Both the position numbers and the translations under genes were made by a program. From contig JADDPM010000004.1 of the NCBI GenBank assembly GCA_016781885.1, positions 16,240 to 30,445 on the forward strand: a stretch of 14,206 nt of DNA, read 5' to 3'. Positions 4,846-11,183 of the stretch are shown piece by piece. The first letter of the stretch is position 1, and each line of letters opens with the position of its first letter. Origin of the DNA: Rubrobacter sp. (GTDB lineage: Bacteria; Actinomycetota; Rubrobacteria; Rubrobacterales; Rubrobacteraceae). A model generated the notes under the pieces. It made no database searches. It was not told where the DNA came from and worked only from the letters and a program-made list of their open reading frames with translations.

Positions 4846-7083
4846 ATGGTAACAGACACTCAGAACATACGAGATTTGAGGCAGTGGTTGTGCTGGCGCT
4901 CGGAGGAGCGCGGCGGCAAGCCGACCAAGATTCCCTACTCTCCGCTTACGGGCCAGAGAGCCAGTAGCACGACCCCGGAGACCTGGGCCGGCTATCAGGA
5001 GGCCGTGAGAGCCTGTAAGGAGCACGGCTACGGCGGGATAGGTTTCGTATTCACACCAGAGGACGACCTGTGCGGCGTGGACCTCGACGGCTGCCTAGAC
5101 CCGAAGACTGGGGAGATAGAGCCATGGGCTCAGGAGGTTATCGAGGAGCTCAGCTCCTACACGGAGATAAGCCCGTCCGGGACCGGCGTTCATATCCTCA
5201 TTAGAGGAGAGCTGCCAGCCGGTAGAAACCGTAAGGGACGCTTCGAGGCTTACGACCGAGGCCGGTACTTCACCGTCACCGGCAAGCACTTATCAGGCAC
5301 GTCGCGGACCATAGAGAGCCGCCAAAAGGAGCTACAGGGCGTTATTCGGCGTGTCTTCGGGGAGGATAACGCCAACGGCCACACAAAACCTATAGCGGCT
5401 CCTGAGCCTGTAGATAATGGTCTCTCGGATACCGAGGTAGTCCAGAAGGCCCTCTCCGCCTCAAACGGAGAGAGGTTTTCCCGGCTGTGGACCGGAGACA
5501 CGGGAGACTACGGCTCTCACTCGGAGGCAGACCTTGCGCTGTGCGGAATGCTGGCGTTCTGGACCGGGGGAGACGCCTCGAGGATAGATTCTCTGTTCCG
5601 CCAGTCCGGTCTCTACCGTAAGAAGTGGGACCGGGAAGTCTACCGGGACCGGACTATCACCGAGGCTCTAAACGGTAAGACGGAGTTCTACAAGGCTCCC
5701 AAGACCGTCAAGTTGGCGGACGGGACGGAGCGCAAGATAGAAGAGTTCCAGCCGGAGGAGATAGGGAAGCTCCTATCCGGCGTCAAGCCCGAAGAGGTTT
5801 CCTGGCTATGGTCCTCCTGGCTTGCGCTCGGAAAGTTAGCCCTCGTTGACGGAGATCCCGGGCTTGGCAAGAGCGCCATGACGTTAGACCTCGCGGCACG
5901 GGTATCGGCCGGCAAGACTTTCCCGGACGGCGCCGAGTGTGAATCCGCCGGCGTGGTTCTCCTCTCCGCAGAGGACGGTCTCGCAGACACGATACGGCCG
6001 CGCCTGGACGCCGCTGGAGCGGACACATCAAAGATACTTGCTCTAGCCACGGTGCCCGACAAGAGCGGCCATGACAGGCTCCTCTCCATCCCGGAGGACT
6101 TGGCGCTCATAGAGAAGGGCATCCGGCGCGTAGGAGCCCGGCTGTTGGTCGTAGACCCGCTCATGGCGTTCCTCTCCGGCGAGACCAACTCACACAGGGA
6201 TCAGGACGTGAGGAGGGCTCTGGCACCGCTTGCAGGACTTGCGGAGAGGACCGGGGCCTCCGTGCTGGTGGTCCGGCATCTCAATAAGGCAACCGCCAAT
6301 AATCCCCTGTACCGGGGCGGCGGGAGCATAGGCATTATCGGGGCGGCGCGTATGGCGTTCGTGGTCGGCAAAGACCCGCAAGACGAGAACCGCCGCGTGC
6401 TGGCGTCTACCAAGAACAACCTTGCAATGCCGCCGGCAAGTCTCATGTTCGGGCTCGAAGAAGCGGAGAGCGGCTCTGTAGGGGTCAACTGGCTCGGACA
6501 GTCGGAGGTCTCGGCCAAAGACATCCTAGCCACGCCACAGGACCAGGAACACGCTGACGCTCGAAGTGAGGCGGTTGAGTTCCTGGAGGAGGTTCTTGCA
6601 GATGGACCCGTGCCGGCCGCACAAGTGAAGGAGGAGGCCGAAGACGCCGCTATCTCGGAGCGCACACTGGCCCGGGCGAAGAAGAAATTGGGTGTTCTGA
6701 GCTACCGGGAGGGCGAGACCGGCGGCCGCGGAAGAGGTCAGTGGCTCTGGAGACTGCCGGTTGTGGACCTGACAGACGACGATATTAAGGATGCCACCGA
6801 ACCGATTAAGGATGCCAAAGGGTGCCAAAACAAAGACGGTGGCATCCTTAATCACAGAGGGGGTGTTGGAAAGGGAGAATCTGGCATAGATAAGCCGAAT
6901 TCATTAAGGATGCCAACCTCTGAAGAAAACCCGATTAAGGATGCCAACCCGATTAAGGATGCCACAATGCCAACCCTGGGGAAGGTTGGCAACCTTAATC
7001 AAGGTGCGGGCGAAACGGTTAAGGATGCCAAGAATGCCAGCCCTGGCATTCTTAATGATGAAGAGCCGGAGGAGATACTGTGA
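4846..7083 (+). CDS. PrimPol (AEP-type primase-polymerase) fused to a RecA/AAA-type replicative helicase
   Basis: Probable replication initiator of the element, 745 aa. The N-terminal region carries archaeo-eukaryotic primase signatures: CGVDLDG near residues 76-83 (DxD metal motif), SPSGTGVHI near 109-117 (SxH motif) and RYFTVTGKHL near 140-149. An alpha-helical bundle around DYGSHSEADLALCGML follows, as in NrS-1-type phage polymerases. Next comes a RepA-like ATPase with Walker A GDPGLGKS near 336-343 and Walker B LLVVDP with Asp near 437. A small wHTH-like segment (AAQVKEEAEDAAISERTLAR) precedes a low-complexity tail. DNA encoding the tail contains a 13-bp repeat array, described separately. 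ATG 4846 has GAGGA 9 bases upstream; TTG 4840 is too close to it. The stop overlaps the next start (GTGA). The domain order suits a phage or plasmid unit that primes and unwinds its own origin. Confidence 0.9.
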   Translation: MVTDTQNIRDLRQWLCWRSEERGGKPTKIPYSPLTGQRASSTTPETWAGYQEAVRACKEHGYGGIGFVFTPEDDLCGVDLDGCLDPKTGEIEPWAQEVIEELSSYTEISPSGTGVHILIRGELPAGRNRKGRFEAYDRGRYFTVTGKHLSGTSRTIESRQKELQGVIRRVFGEDNANGHTKPIAAPEPVDNGLSDTEVVQKALSASNGERFSRLWTGDTGDYGSHSEADLALCGMLAFWTGGDASRIDSLFRQSGLYRKKWDREVYRDRTITEALNGKTEFYKAPKTVKLADGTERKIEEFQPEEIGKLLSGVKPEEVSWLWSSWLALGKLALVDGDPGLGKSAMTLDLAARVSAGKTFPDGAECESAGVVLLSAEDGLADTIRPRLDAAGADTSKILALATVPDKSGHDRLLSIPEDLALIEKGIRRVGARLLVVDPLMAFLSGETNSHRDQDVRRALAPLAGLAERTGASVLVVRHLNKATANNPLYRGGGSIGIIGAARMAFVVGKDPQDENRRVLASTKNNLAMPPASLMFGLEEAESGSVGVNWLGQSEVSAKDILATPQDQEHADARSEAVEFLEEVLADGPVPAAQVKEEAEDAAISERTLARAKKKLGVLSYREGETGGRGRGQWLWRLPVVDLTDDDIKDATEPIKDAKGCQNKDGGILNHRGGVGKGESGIDKPNSLRMPTSEENPIKDANPIKDATMPTLGKVGNLNQGAGETVKDAKNASPGILNDEEPEEIL
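6784..7056 (+). repeat. iteron-like array, candidate replication origin inside the helicase gene
   Basis: The 13-mer ATTAAGGATGCCA occurs perfectly at 6784-6796, 6805-6817, 6903-6915, 6934-6946 and 6952-6964 on the + strand and at 6840-6852 on the - strand. One-mismatch copies lie at 7018-7030 (+), 6987-6999 (-) and 7044-7056 (-). Extra half sites (TGCCA/TGGCA cores) sit at 6821, 6881, 6968 and 7030-7039. Four perfect copies encode IKDA, one is read in another frame (LRMP), and the inverted copies encode GILN, so the conservation acts at DNA level and not at protein level. The region is AT-richer than the rest of the gene. Iterons inside a replication gene are known from lambda O; binding by this protein is inferred. 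Confidence 0.85.
7030..7053 (+). repeat. perfect 11-bp palindrome at the right end of the iteron array
   Basis: AAGAATGCCAG (7030-7040) is followed by CC and its exact complement CTGGCATTCTT (7043-7053). It contains two inverted iteron-like cores head to head. It could form a cruciform or RNA hairpin, or be a dimer binding site. It lies 27 bases before the stop of the helicase gene. Confidence 0.8.
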
Positions 7084-7325
7084 CCTGCCACCTCTTGGCA
7101 ATCATCGAAGACTGCGAGAGCCGCGGCATAAGCCTTGCGGTGAAACCGTCCGGCCTGTCTGTCCGCGGTTCCCTGACGCCGGAGTTGCGGGAGGAGCTCC
7201 GGCGTCACAAGCCTAACATCCTTACCTACCTCCGGACGGGCCACTGCCACCACCAGCTAGAGCCGAAGGAGTGCAAGGTCTGTAACGGCTATGTGCGGCG
7301 CCTCATAGAAGGGGAGGCATCTTGA
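7080..7325 (+). CDS. TubC N-terminal-docking-domain-like small protein with Cys/His cluster
   Basis: 81 residues. Positions 5-50 (LLAIIEDCESRGISLAVKPS, GLSVRGSLTPELREELRRHK) follow the pattern of the TubC_N docking domain: helix, two short strands, then LTPELxxxLxxHKxxIL. That fold was first described in hybrid NRPS/PKS subunits but also turns up beside phage and plasmid replication genes. The C-terminal part adds CHHQ...CKVC, a probable zinc knuckle. GTG 7080 overlaps the helicase stop by four bases, so the two are translationally coupled, which suggests a docking partner for the helicase or primase. The domain assignment rests on pattern memory, not on a search. Confidence 0.75.
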   Translation: MTCHLLAIIEDCESRGISLAVKPSGLSVRGSLTPELREELRRHKPNILTYLRTGHCHHQLEPKECKVCNGYVRRLIEGEAS

Positions 7326-7810
7326 AGGACTGGAAGCAGGCCGAGCGCCGCATAGCCGAACTCCTGGGAGGCGTCCGCGTACCCGTAACAGGCCACCAGA
7401 GAGGCGCTACACCGGACGTAGAGCACAGCATGCTGTCCATAGAGGTAAAGAGCCGCAAGACGCTCCCGGCGTGGCTTATGGACGCCTTAGAGCAGGCACA
7501 GGCCGCCTCAGTGAACGGAAGGCTACCTGTGGCTGTGTTGCACCAGGACTGCAAGCCTTACCGGGACGCTCTGGTGATAGTGCGGCTTGAGGACTTTGCA
7601 AACTATCTGAGGGGGAGGTGCGGCGTGAAGCGCGAGGAGTTGTGGGCCGAGAGCGTCCGCCTCCACCACGCCAAGAGGCGCGAGGAAAATAGACTCGCAT
7701 GGCTCGACTATCACAGGGGACAAGCCGAGCGCCTCCGCCGAACGCTGACAACTTTGGTGGCGGCCCACGAGGAGGCGGCGGAGAGGTTACTAGAGGATCA
7801 ACCAAGGTGA
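7322..7810 (+). CDS. PD-(D/E)XK nuclease, Holliday-junction-resolvase-like
   Basis: 162 aa. After an N-terminal helix (WKQAERRIAELLGG) come P31-D32 (TPDVEHS) and E41-V42-K43 (IEVKSRK), a clean PD-(D/E)XK catalytic set, followed by the helix DALEQAQAA with a Gln as in Hjc- and RecB-like folds. The second half is basic and helical, with heptad-like Arg/Leu/Glu, probably DNA-contacting or a coiled coil. TTG 7322 overlaps the previous stop (TTGA) and is preceded by GGGGAGG with a 4-base gap, so the start is convincing. In phage replication modules such nucleases resolve recombination intermediates, which suits a neighbour of SSB and PrimPol-helicase. A role in restriction cannot be excluded. Confidence 0.85.
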   Translation: MKDWKQAERRIAELLGGVRVPVTGHQRGATPDVEHSMLSIEVKSRKTLPAWLMDALEQAQAASVNGRLPVAVLHQDCKPYRDALVIVRLEDFANYLRGRCGVKREELWAESVRLHHAKRREENRLAWLDYHRGQAERLRRTLTTLVAAHEEAAERLLEDQPR

Positions 7811-7817
7811 GCCAATT

Positions 7818-8027
7818 ATGACTCAAGGTAGGGAGTTGCCGAAGAAGTTTAGAAAGTTTCAAGAGCGCAGCCGGCTCATAGCCGCTATTCAAGAGCGACG
7901 CGAGAAGGGGGCACAAGAGATTCAGCAGCACATCGAGGAGACACAAGAAGAGCTAGGCGTAAGGTTCGTGGACCAACAATCCCGGCGCCGACGCTCGATC
8001 TTCGGCTCTCGAAGAAGGATTACCTAA
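7818..8027 (+). CDS. small basic coiled-coil protein, unknown function
   Basis: 69 residues; not recognised. The protein is almost entirely helical and charged (FQERSRLIAAIQERREKGAQ, then EIQQHIEETQEELGVRF) with a strongly basic tail (RRRRSIFGSRRR) that could bind DNA or RNA. AAGGTGAG lies 6 bases before ATG 7818, and the previous stop is only 7 bases away, so it belongs to the operon. Confidence 0.7.
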   Translation: MTQGRELPKKFRKFQERSRLIAAIQERREKGAQEIQQHIEETQEELGVRFVDQQSRRRRSIFGSRRRIT

Positions 8028-8063
8028 AGAAGATAAGGAGTGGTCGATAGGAGGAGTGGTGTC

Positions 8064-8282
8064 GTGGATTTCATGAAATACATACAGATCAAGCGCAAGT
8101 ACGAGGAGCGCACCGGCGAGGAATTCCCCGGACTAGGGGAGGACCGCCAGAGGAGAGAGCGACAGAAGGCCGCCGAAGAGAGGGCCGCCAGAGACGAAGA
8201 GGCCGACCGCGCTCGAGAGGAGGCGTACCCGCCGCCGAGAAGGTTTGTCTTTCCCTCTAATCGGCGGCGGAGCTGGAAGTAA
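8064..8282 (+). CDS. small charged hypothetical protein
   Basis: 72 residues (MDFMKYIQIKRKYEERTGEE, then a highly charged helix and a PPPRRFVFPSNRRRSW tail). GTG 8064 is chosen because AGGAGG (8049-8054) lies 9 bases upstream; the longer GTG 8040 start has the ribosome binding site inside its own frame, and ATG 8073 is slightly too far away. Amino acids 3-17 resemble a short amphipathic helix found at the start of some phage assembly or regulator proteins, but no family can be named. Neighbour spacing (36 bases after the previous stop) is in line with one transcript. Confidence 0.65.
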   Translation: MDFMKYIQIKRKYEERTGEEFPGLGEDRQRRERQKAAEERAARDEEADRAREEAYPPPRRFVFPSNRRRSWK

Positions 8283-8306
8283 CCGAACGATAGGAGTTTA
8301 GGAGTC

Positions 8307-8921
8307 GTGAGCACACTAACGCAGTTGAGGCAGCGAACGGAGGCCGCCCGGAGAGCCTTTGAAGAGGGACGGGATAGGCTGTTTCGGCCCGATGGCGCGC
8401 ACATCTACGCGGATACAGAGCACGCCGAGCGCCTGGGGAACTTGCGCGCCGAACGCAATGCGGTATTGAGAGAGGTCGAGGAGGCTACTAAGGAACTACT
8501 CTCAGAGGCAAACGGGGACCTTACCGCCCTGCAAAACATCTCCCCGCTTTCACTTTTGGACAAAGAGGAGCTCGCCCGGGCGGCGAGCGGCTACCCTCTG
8601 GCCGTGGCGGATATATCCAACCTTAACCGTGAGGAGCTGGCGGAGCGTCTATCCGCGGTCTCACGCGGTGCGTCGAAGGGCGACCGGCTCGCCTATCTAC
8701 TCGCGGTAAGGGCCTCGCGGCGGGTTGATGAGGGAGACATTGAGGCGGGGGCGATCCTTGACCAGTTATCGGCCGGCCTCAATACGGATGCTCATAAGGC
8801 GGAGGTAGAGGCTACGCAGAGGTGTATCGAGGAGGCTTCTGAGATCAAGGACCTTGTATGGCTCACCCGTAATGAGCAGAGTGCTTCCTACGCCCCGCAA
8901 TATAACGTCCCGGTTGGATAA
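8307..8921 (+). CDS. helical hypothetical protein, 204 aa
   Basis: Not recognised. The first 70 residues form a long charged helix (LRQRTEAARRAFEEGRDRLF and LRAERNAVLREVEEATKELL), probably coiled-coil, with a short DGAHIYADTEHAERLG insertion. The middle and end are helical with a possible repeat (DKEELARAASGYPLAVADIS / NREELAERLSAVSRGASKGD). No cysteine cluster, TM segment or catalytic motif is seen. GTG 8307 follows two AGGAG-type sites at 8292-8296 and 8300-8304; the first has the better spacing. Base composition agrees with the rest of the operon. A scaffold- or chaperone-like part of a phage module is possible but cannot be shown. Confidence 0.75.
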   Translation: MSTLTQLRQRTEAARRAFEEGRDRLFRPDGAHIYADTEHAERLGNLRAERNAVLREVEEATKELLSEANGDLTALQNISPLSLLDKEELARAASGYPLAVADISNLNREELAERLSAVSRGASKGDRLAYLLAVRASRRVDEGDIEAGAILDQLSAGLNTDAHKAEVEATQRCIEEASEIKDLVWLTRNEQSASYAPQYNVPVG

Positions 8922-8981
8922 TGCTTTCGCAGGATTCAAGGGGACCTCGTACGCCTGGGAGGGGGGAGGGGGTGAGCGTTA

Positions 8982-9359
8982 ATGGCTGAATGCGCCGGTA
9001 TTACGCGGGATGGCGAGCGGTGTAGGGTTGGCGTTGGACCGGGGGAACGGTGGTGCTACAACCACGACCCCGCCCGCCAGGATGAACGTAAGCGCAACGC
9101 CTCGAAAGCTGGCAAGAGCAAGCCGAATCGGGAACTCCAGGGAATAAAAGCGCGGCTCTCCGACCTCGCGGACGACGTGCTCGTGGGCCGCGTGGACCGG
9201 GGCAATGCCGCCGTTGCCGGGCAGCTCCTCAACACCGTCATAAGAGCCGTTGCTGTCGAGCTCAAGGTGCGCGAACAGATGGAGCTCGAAGCGAGATTAG
9301 AGGAACTGGAGAGCGCATTGGAGCGCCAGAAGGACAACGGGCGGCGCGGTTATGGATAA
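8982..9359 (+). CDS. phage-type small Cys/His zinc-finger-like protein
   Basis: 125 aa. The N-terminus has C4...ITRDGERC14...GERWC25YNHD with H28, a C-C-C-H cluster that probably binds one zinc; it is followed by a basic segment (ERKRNASKAGKSKPNREL) and a long helix with heptads (LKVREQMELEARLEELESAL). Proteins opening with C-x-ITR-x-G-x-RC and CYNHDP are frequent in actinobacterial prophages, by recollection, often near terminase genes. GGAGGGGG lies about 9 bases upstream of ATG 8982. The same start-site sequence recurs at 9497-9517. The stop lies inside the next gene's first codons (ATG 9352). Confidence 0.8.
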   Translation: MAECAGITRDGERCRVGVGPGERWCYNHDPARQDERKRNASKAGKSKPNRELQGIKARLSDLADDVLVGRVDRGNAAVAGQLLNTVIRAVAVELKVREQMELEARLEELESALERQKDNGRRGYG

Positions 9360-9525
9360 GCGGGTAAGCGCCCTTGAGGATTACATAGAGGGGCGGGTAC
9401 GGGAGAGGTTGGAGCAAGAGCTAGAAGCCGCCTTCGACCGCCTGGAGCAAACCCTACCTCACGAGGAGGTCCGCCGAGTCTTAGAGATTCTTGCCGGTGA
9501 GGGGGGTAAGCGTTATGGGGCTTAG
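9352..9525 (+). CDS. 57-aa helical protein
   Basis: This gene lies between, and overlaps, two other genes. It reads MDKRVSALEDYIEGRVRERL, then EQELEAAFDRLEQTLPHEEV and RRVLEILAGEGGKRYGA. It is an acidic helix-rich protein without recognisable family; codon third positions are GC-rich and it fills the gap that would otherwise be left. ATG 9352 overlaps the preceding stop by eight bases, and its own end (TAT GGG GCT TAG) contains the next start ATG 9515, so coupling is likely on both sides. Confidence 0.65.
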   Translation: MDKRVSALEDYIEGRVRERLEQELEAAFDRLEQTLPHEEVRRVLEILAGEGGKRYGA

Positions 9526-9808
9526 AAACCAAGTAAGATGCCTTGAGGACCTGGAGCAGCGCATCCTACAGACCGCACATCCCGAGTCGAGCGCGGCTTC
9601 CGTACATCTCCGGGCTATCCTAGACGAACTCGCCGCGCTCAAGAGTAGCTGTGCCGAGCACGAGCGCGGGGGGTTCCGTGTGGCCCGAGAACATCCCGCG
9701 TCGGATTTTAGGAGGCGGCTATACCCACGCGGACCTCTGGCGCCTCGCCGTCTCCCGGAGCGTGGGAACTGGCACGGTGCCCGCCGAGCGCGCGGAGGCT
9801 TACGTTAG
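9515..9808 (+). CDS. small hypothetical protein, probably frameshifted at a G6 run
   Basis: As encoded, 97 aa. The first 50 residues (MGLRNQVRCLEDLEQRILQT ... DELAALKSSCAEHER) look like real coding sequence; the start has GTGAGGGGGG about 8 bases upstream. After the G6 run at 9668-9673 the frame becomes Arg/Pro-rich and shadow-like, while frame +1 becomes coding (see next entry). Removing one G gives a continuous protein of about 121 aa that ends where the next gene starts. So this is one gene broken by a homopolymer indel, a sequencing error, or a programmed shift. Function unknown. It shares the MGLR(N/D) beginning with the next gene. Confidence 0.6.
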   Translation: MGLRNQVRCLEDLEQRILQTAHPESSAASVHLRAILDELAALKSSCAEHERGGFRVAREHPASDFRRRLYPRGPLAPRRLPERGNWHGARRARGGLR

Positions 9809-9887
9809 GTTCTTGCGCAGGTCGTGGGAGCGCGCGGGCAAGGACCCGGATACCGCCGTCGAATGGGAGCGCAGCTATGGGGCTTAG
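9678..9887 (+). CDS. C-terminal part of the frameshifted small protein (or separate overlapping gene)
   Basis: The frame gives WPENIPRRILGGGYTHADLW, RLAVSRSVGTGTVPAERAEA and YVRFLRRSWERAGKDPDTAV with GC-rich third positions, clearly coding-like. GTG 9678 and GTG 9651 are possible own starts, with the G-run at 9668-9673 acting as a poor ribosome binding site. More likely it continues the gene that starts at 9515, joined by a +1 shift at the G6 run. It ends in ...YGA-stop, with the next ATG (9877) overlapping, exactly as the 57-aa gene does. No function can be assigned. Confidence 0.55.
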   Translation: MWPENIPRRILGGGYTHADLWRLAVSRSVGTGTVPAERAEAYVRFLRRSWERAGKDPDTAVEWERSYGA

Positions 9888-10095
9888 GGACCGAGCGCAC
9901 AGACTGGAGAAGCAAATGGGCCTCCGGGGCAAGGACAAGCCCTGCCCGGAGTGTGGCGGTCGCATCGTAGTTGTGGAGCGTCACGAGGAGGGCGCAACCT
10001 ACCCAGAGGGTGAGCCGTGTTCGACGTGCGAGGGTGCGCCCGGCAAGGTGAGCTTTATAGAGGTTATGTTGGGAGGGGCTGCCAATGGGGATTAA
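9877..10095 (+). CDS. small zinc-ribbon protein
   Basis: 72 aa with two CxxC knuckles, C23-P-E-C26 and C48-S-T-C51, spaced 21 residues apart: a typical zinc ribbon. It opens with MGLRDRAHRLEKQMGLRG, like the neighbours on both sides, so the small genes may derive from duplications. ATG 9877 overlaps the upstream stop by the motif TATGGGGCTTAG. The stop lies inside the next gene (ATG 10085). Probably a nucleic-acid or protein-binding accessory protein of the element; nothing more specific can be said. Confidence 0.72.
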   Translation: MGLRDRAHRLEKQMGLRGKDKPCPECGGRIVVVERHEEGATYPEGEPCSTCEGAPGKVSFIEVMLGGAANGD

Positions 10096-10435
10096 GGACA
10101 GACTGCGCCGCCTAACCCGCGAAGCCGAGCGAGACATGATTACCTTCGAGCTCGCGGACGGCAGCGTAAGGCGCTTCTACGAGGATGAGGTTATGGATTG
10201 CTTTGTTCACGAGATGCAGCGAGGCCGCCGGCACTACTTCGGAGAGGAGCCCGGTCCGGCTCACCCGATGATAGAAGCTCTACGCCACGTCTCAGAGGCG
10301 GAGCTGGCGCGCATTGTGAGCGAGCAAGGAACCCTGATAGGACACCTCGTCGGAGAGGACGAGATCATACGCGGCGTGCGGGAGCGGCTCGGTCCGCCTG
10401 TGAAGTGGAACGATGAAGGTACCGTCTGCGAGTGA
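10085..10435 (+). CDS. hypothetical protein, 116 aa
   Basis: Not recognised. It begins MGIKDRLRRLTREAERDMIT, again the short amphipathic MG(L/I)(R/K)(N/D)-type start of the preceding small genes, then a beta-rich piece (FELADGSVRRFYEDEV) and helices. GGGAGGGG lies 6 bases before ATG 10085. The end overlaps the start of a 37-codon gene (GTGA at 10432-10435). Base composition agrees with that of the operon. Confidence 0.7.
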   Translation: MGIKDRLRRLTREAERDMITFELADGSVRRFYEDEVMDCFVHEMQRGRRHYFGEEPGPAHPMIEALRHVSEAELARIVSEQGTLIGHLVGEDEIIRGVRERLGPPVKWNDEGTVCE

Positions 10436-10545
10436 GTTGGCGGCTTCGGAGAACGGCGCAAGAGTTGATACGGGCGTTCGCCTACAGGCAGGCCACTCGG
10501 GGGAAGAAGGCCGATGTTTACGAGGTTAGGAGCGGCGCGAGATAG
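10432..10545 (+). CDS. 37-aa small basic protein
   Basis: A very short reading frame, VSWRLRRTAQELIRAFAYRQ followed by ATRGKKADVYEVRSGAR. Its GTG start overlaps the upstream stop by four bases, as at several other junctions in this operon, and third positions are GC-rich. It is the last intact gene before the transposase remnant. Size makes the call tentative, and no function is known. Confidence 0.45.
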   Translation: MSWRLRRTAQELIRAFAYRQATRGKKADVYEVRSGAR

Positions 10546-10611
10546 TCAGCGCCAGAAGGCCGGAGCCCACGAGCAAGGTACCGACTGGAAGTAACGGAGA
10601 GATGCCGCCGG
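10546..10611 (+). other. junction between the operon and the IS630 remnant
   Basis: Sixty-odd bases without a gene except a possible start: GGAGAG directly before ATG 10602 (MPPVWGNG...). The reading from that ATG runs into the transposase remnant, so it may be the beginning of another element gene cut by the insertion. A TA dinucleotide (10619-10620), the usual IS630 target, lies at the change. No terminal inverted repeat could be identified on either side. Confidence 0.4.
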
Positions 10612-11171
10612 TCTGGGGTAACGGTGTTGCTGCTGGCGCGGATGGGGGTGCGCCCGAAGGGGCACTCCGACGAGATGCGCTTGGGGCTCAGGGGTCAAAC
10701 GAGGAAGGTGCTGGCACCCAAGGGCGTGAAGGTGGTGCAGCGGCTGCAGCTGAGGTACGAGTGGAGCTACCCGTCTTGGCCGTCTCGCCGCTTACGGGGG
10801 AGATCCGGTGGGAGTGGGTCGAGAGGATGAAAAAGGAGCAGTTGCTGCCCGTGCTCGAAAGGTGGGCCTTGGAGGCGGTGGTGTGGGACCGGGCGCCGTC
10901 CCACAGAGCCAAGATCTTGAGCGAGCTTCCCACCGCCAGGGTGTTCTTGCCGTCTTACAGCCCCGAGCTCAACCCGGCCGAGAGGATCTTCGAGGAGGTG
11001 CGTCGTCGCGTGGAGGGGAAGGTCTACGAGGAGTTAGAGGCCAAGCGCCGAGAAACCGAAAGCTATCTCCAAGAGCTTCGGGCCGCTCCCGAGCGGGTTA
11101 GGAGCTTGTGCGGCTGGGGGTGGCTCAAGGAAGCACTCGAATCGCTGCCGACGCACGCCGGGAGCCCGTGA
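10612..11171 (+). pseudogene. IS630-family DDE transposase, 5'-truncated and frameshifted
   Basis: Only the catalytic domain of an IS630/Tc1-mariner-type transposase remains. First part in one frame: VLLLARMGVRPKGHSDEMRL, then GLRGQTRKVLAPKGVKVVQR and YEW. After about base 10770 the coding continues one frame over: VLAVSPLTGEIRWEW...VVWDRAPSH...LPSYSPELNPAERIFEE. The catalytic D (SDEMR), D (VVWD) and E (NPAER) are present, but a single-base deletion splits them between two frames. The N-terminal HTH region, roughly 150 residues, is absent. The open frame starting at 10602 is a chimera, with its first 50 residues out of phase. Programmed frameshifting exists in some IS families, but the missing N-terminus argues for decay. 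Confidence 0.88.
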
Positions 11172-11183
11172 TGTGCGACACTA

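Noticed and set aside
5688..6665. Long minus-strand open frames opposite the PrimPol-helicase
   Set aside because: Low-complexity Ser/Arg/Pro shadows of GC-rich coding DNA without motifs or ribosome binding sites.
6784..7056. CRISPR array as an explanation of the 13-bp repeats
   Set aside because: Repeats are too short, spacing is irregular, orientation is mixed and the region is coding.
8921..8989. 22-codon frame starting at TAATG after the 204-aa gene
   Set aside because: Gly/Arg-rich and very short, and it ends in the purine-rich ribosome binding region of the next gene; no coding signal.
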